In this document: one piece after another, positions 6,837-7,416 of the stretch
Position numbering within the stretch: the stretch's first letter is position 1
Layout: every line of letters begins with the position of its first letter
Source: Rhodobiaceae bacterium
GTDB taxonomy: Bacteria; Pseudomonadota; Alphaproteobacteria; Parvibaculales; Parvibaculaceae
Reading direction: 5' to 3'
Length of the DNA stretch: 7,416 bases
NCBI GenBank assembly: GCA_027352645.1
Contig: DAIEIL010000096.1
Span: forward strand, 1 to 7,416
Translations under genes and position numbers: made by a program
Notes under the pieces: model-generated
The model's database searches: none
Told to the model about the DNA's origin: nothing
What the model saw: the letters and a program-made list of their open reading frames with translations, nothing else

Positions 6837-7416
6837 ATGATGACACCAGCGGCAATTCTCGACTCCTCGCTCGTCGGCAAGCGCATTCCTTTCACTCAGG
6901 CGCCCGTCATAGATTTTGGGCCCGCCGAAGGTGGCACGCGCGCAGGCAAGCTCGAAGTCGCGAAAAATCTGCGCGACGCCTGCATCAATGCCGGCTTCAT
7001 GTATGTAAAGAACTCTGGCGTTTCCGCATCGCTCGTCGAAAACACCTTCGCCTGGGCGAAGCGTTTCCTCAATGAAACGACGCCGGAGCAGAAGCAGGCC
7101 GTTTCCATGGCCGTGCATGGGCATAATCGCGGCTACTTCACCATCGGCGAGGAAAATCTCGATCCCGCCTCGCAGGCCGCCGGCGATCTGAAGGAAGGCT
7201 ACAATATCGGCCGCGAACTCGCGCTGGACGATCCCGACCGAAATACGCCGCTTTGCGGTACCAATGCATGGCCGGAAAACTTTCCCGGCTTCCGCGAGGC
7301 GATGCTCGCCTATTTCGATGCGATGAACGACCTTTCCCGGCGCATGATCCGCATCTTTGCGATCTCGCTCGACATGCCCGAAGACTACTTCGACAAGATG
7401 GTGGACCGCCCGCTCG
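6837..7416 (+). CDS. Isopenicillin N synthase-like 2-oxoglutarate/Fe(II) oxygenase, C-terminus cut
   Basis: The N-terminal 193 codons of a non-haem iron dioxygenase of the IPNS family, reading off the right edge. The DIOX_N domain is visible: APVIDFGP (22-29), LRDACINAGFMYVKNSGV (45-62), FAWAKRFLNETTPEQK (71-86), RGYFTIGEE (98-106), DLKEGYNIGREL (118-129) and NAWPENFPGFREAM (143-156). This family is about 320-350 residues, so the double-stranded beta-helix core with the HxD...H iron ligands and the 2-oxoglutarate arginine lies beyond the window and cannot be checked. The substrate is unknown. The gene follows hiuH after one base with a strong ribosome site, so it is very likely co-transcribed with purine genes. 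Thymine 7-hydroxylase of fungi belongs to this superfamily, which makes a nucleobase- or ureide-related substrate plausible but unproven. ATG codons at 6837 and 6840 are adjacent alternatives. Confidence 0.88.
   Translation, partial: MMTPAAILDSSLVGKRIPFTQAPVIDFGPAEGGTRAGKLEVAKNLRDACINAGFMYVKNSGVSASLVENTFAWAKRFLNETTPEQKQAVSMAVHGHNRGYFTIGEENLDPASQAAGDLKEGYNIGRELALDDPDRNTPLCGTNAWPENFPGFREAMLAYFDAMNDLSRRMIRIFAISLDMPEDYFDKMVDRPL

Noticed and set aside
1..7416. Mobile elements, CRISPR arrays, tRNA or rRNA genes
   Set aside because: No transposase, integrase, direct repeat array or structured RNA signature was seen; nearly all the sequence is accounted for by metabolic genes.

Overview
This GC-rich window (roughly 60% G+C by eye) holds a divergent purine catabolism cluster. 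It is almost wholly coding, and most genes touch or overlap. The XdhA/XdhB split of xanthine dehydrogenase with a full mammalian-type motif set, the small B. subtilis-type guanine deaminase, and the codon bias point to a proteobacterium, most likely an alphaproteobacterium. The genus cannot be read from the sequence.

Left arm, minus strand, transcribed right to left from about 4195: xdhA (2Fe-2S and FAD subunit), xdhB (molybdenum subunit), then guaD (guanine deaminase, cut by the left window edge). Together they take guanine to xanthine, and hypoxanthine or xanthine to urate. The first two genes overlap by 4 bp (ATGA) and guaD follows after 11 bp, so this looks like one mRNA. The XdhC-type cofactor insertion factor is not in the window and could lie further left.

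Centre, 4196-4518: about 320 bp between the divergent units with no convincing gene. It should carry both promoters. It contains a short AT-rich stretch and an 8-bp perfect inverted repeat.

Right arm, plus strand: uraD (OHCU decarboxylase), an FMO-like FAD/NAD(P)H oxidoreductase, hiuH (5-hydroxyisourate hydrolase), and the first 193 codons of an isopenicillin N synthase-like 2-oxoglutarate/Fe(II) oxygenase that runs off the right edge. Overlaps or gaps of 4, 16 and 1 bp imply one polycistron. UraD and HiuH are the two enzymes acting after urate oxidation, yet no uricase, PuuD or HpxO-like protein is present. The flavoprotein between them is therefore the natural candidate for urate to 5-hydroxyisourate. 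If so, the window covers every step from guanine to S-allantoin.

The two points most worth a second look are the flavoprotein in the urate oxidase position and the uncharacterised 2OG oxygenase appended to the unit. A smaller oddity is that HiuH ends in YRGG rather than YRGS, and the changed codon helps form the Shine-Dalgarno sequence of the next gene.
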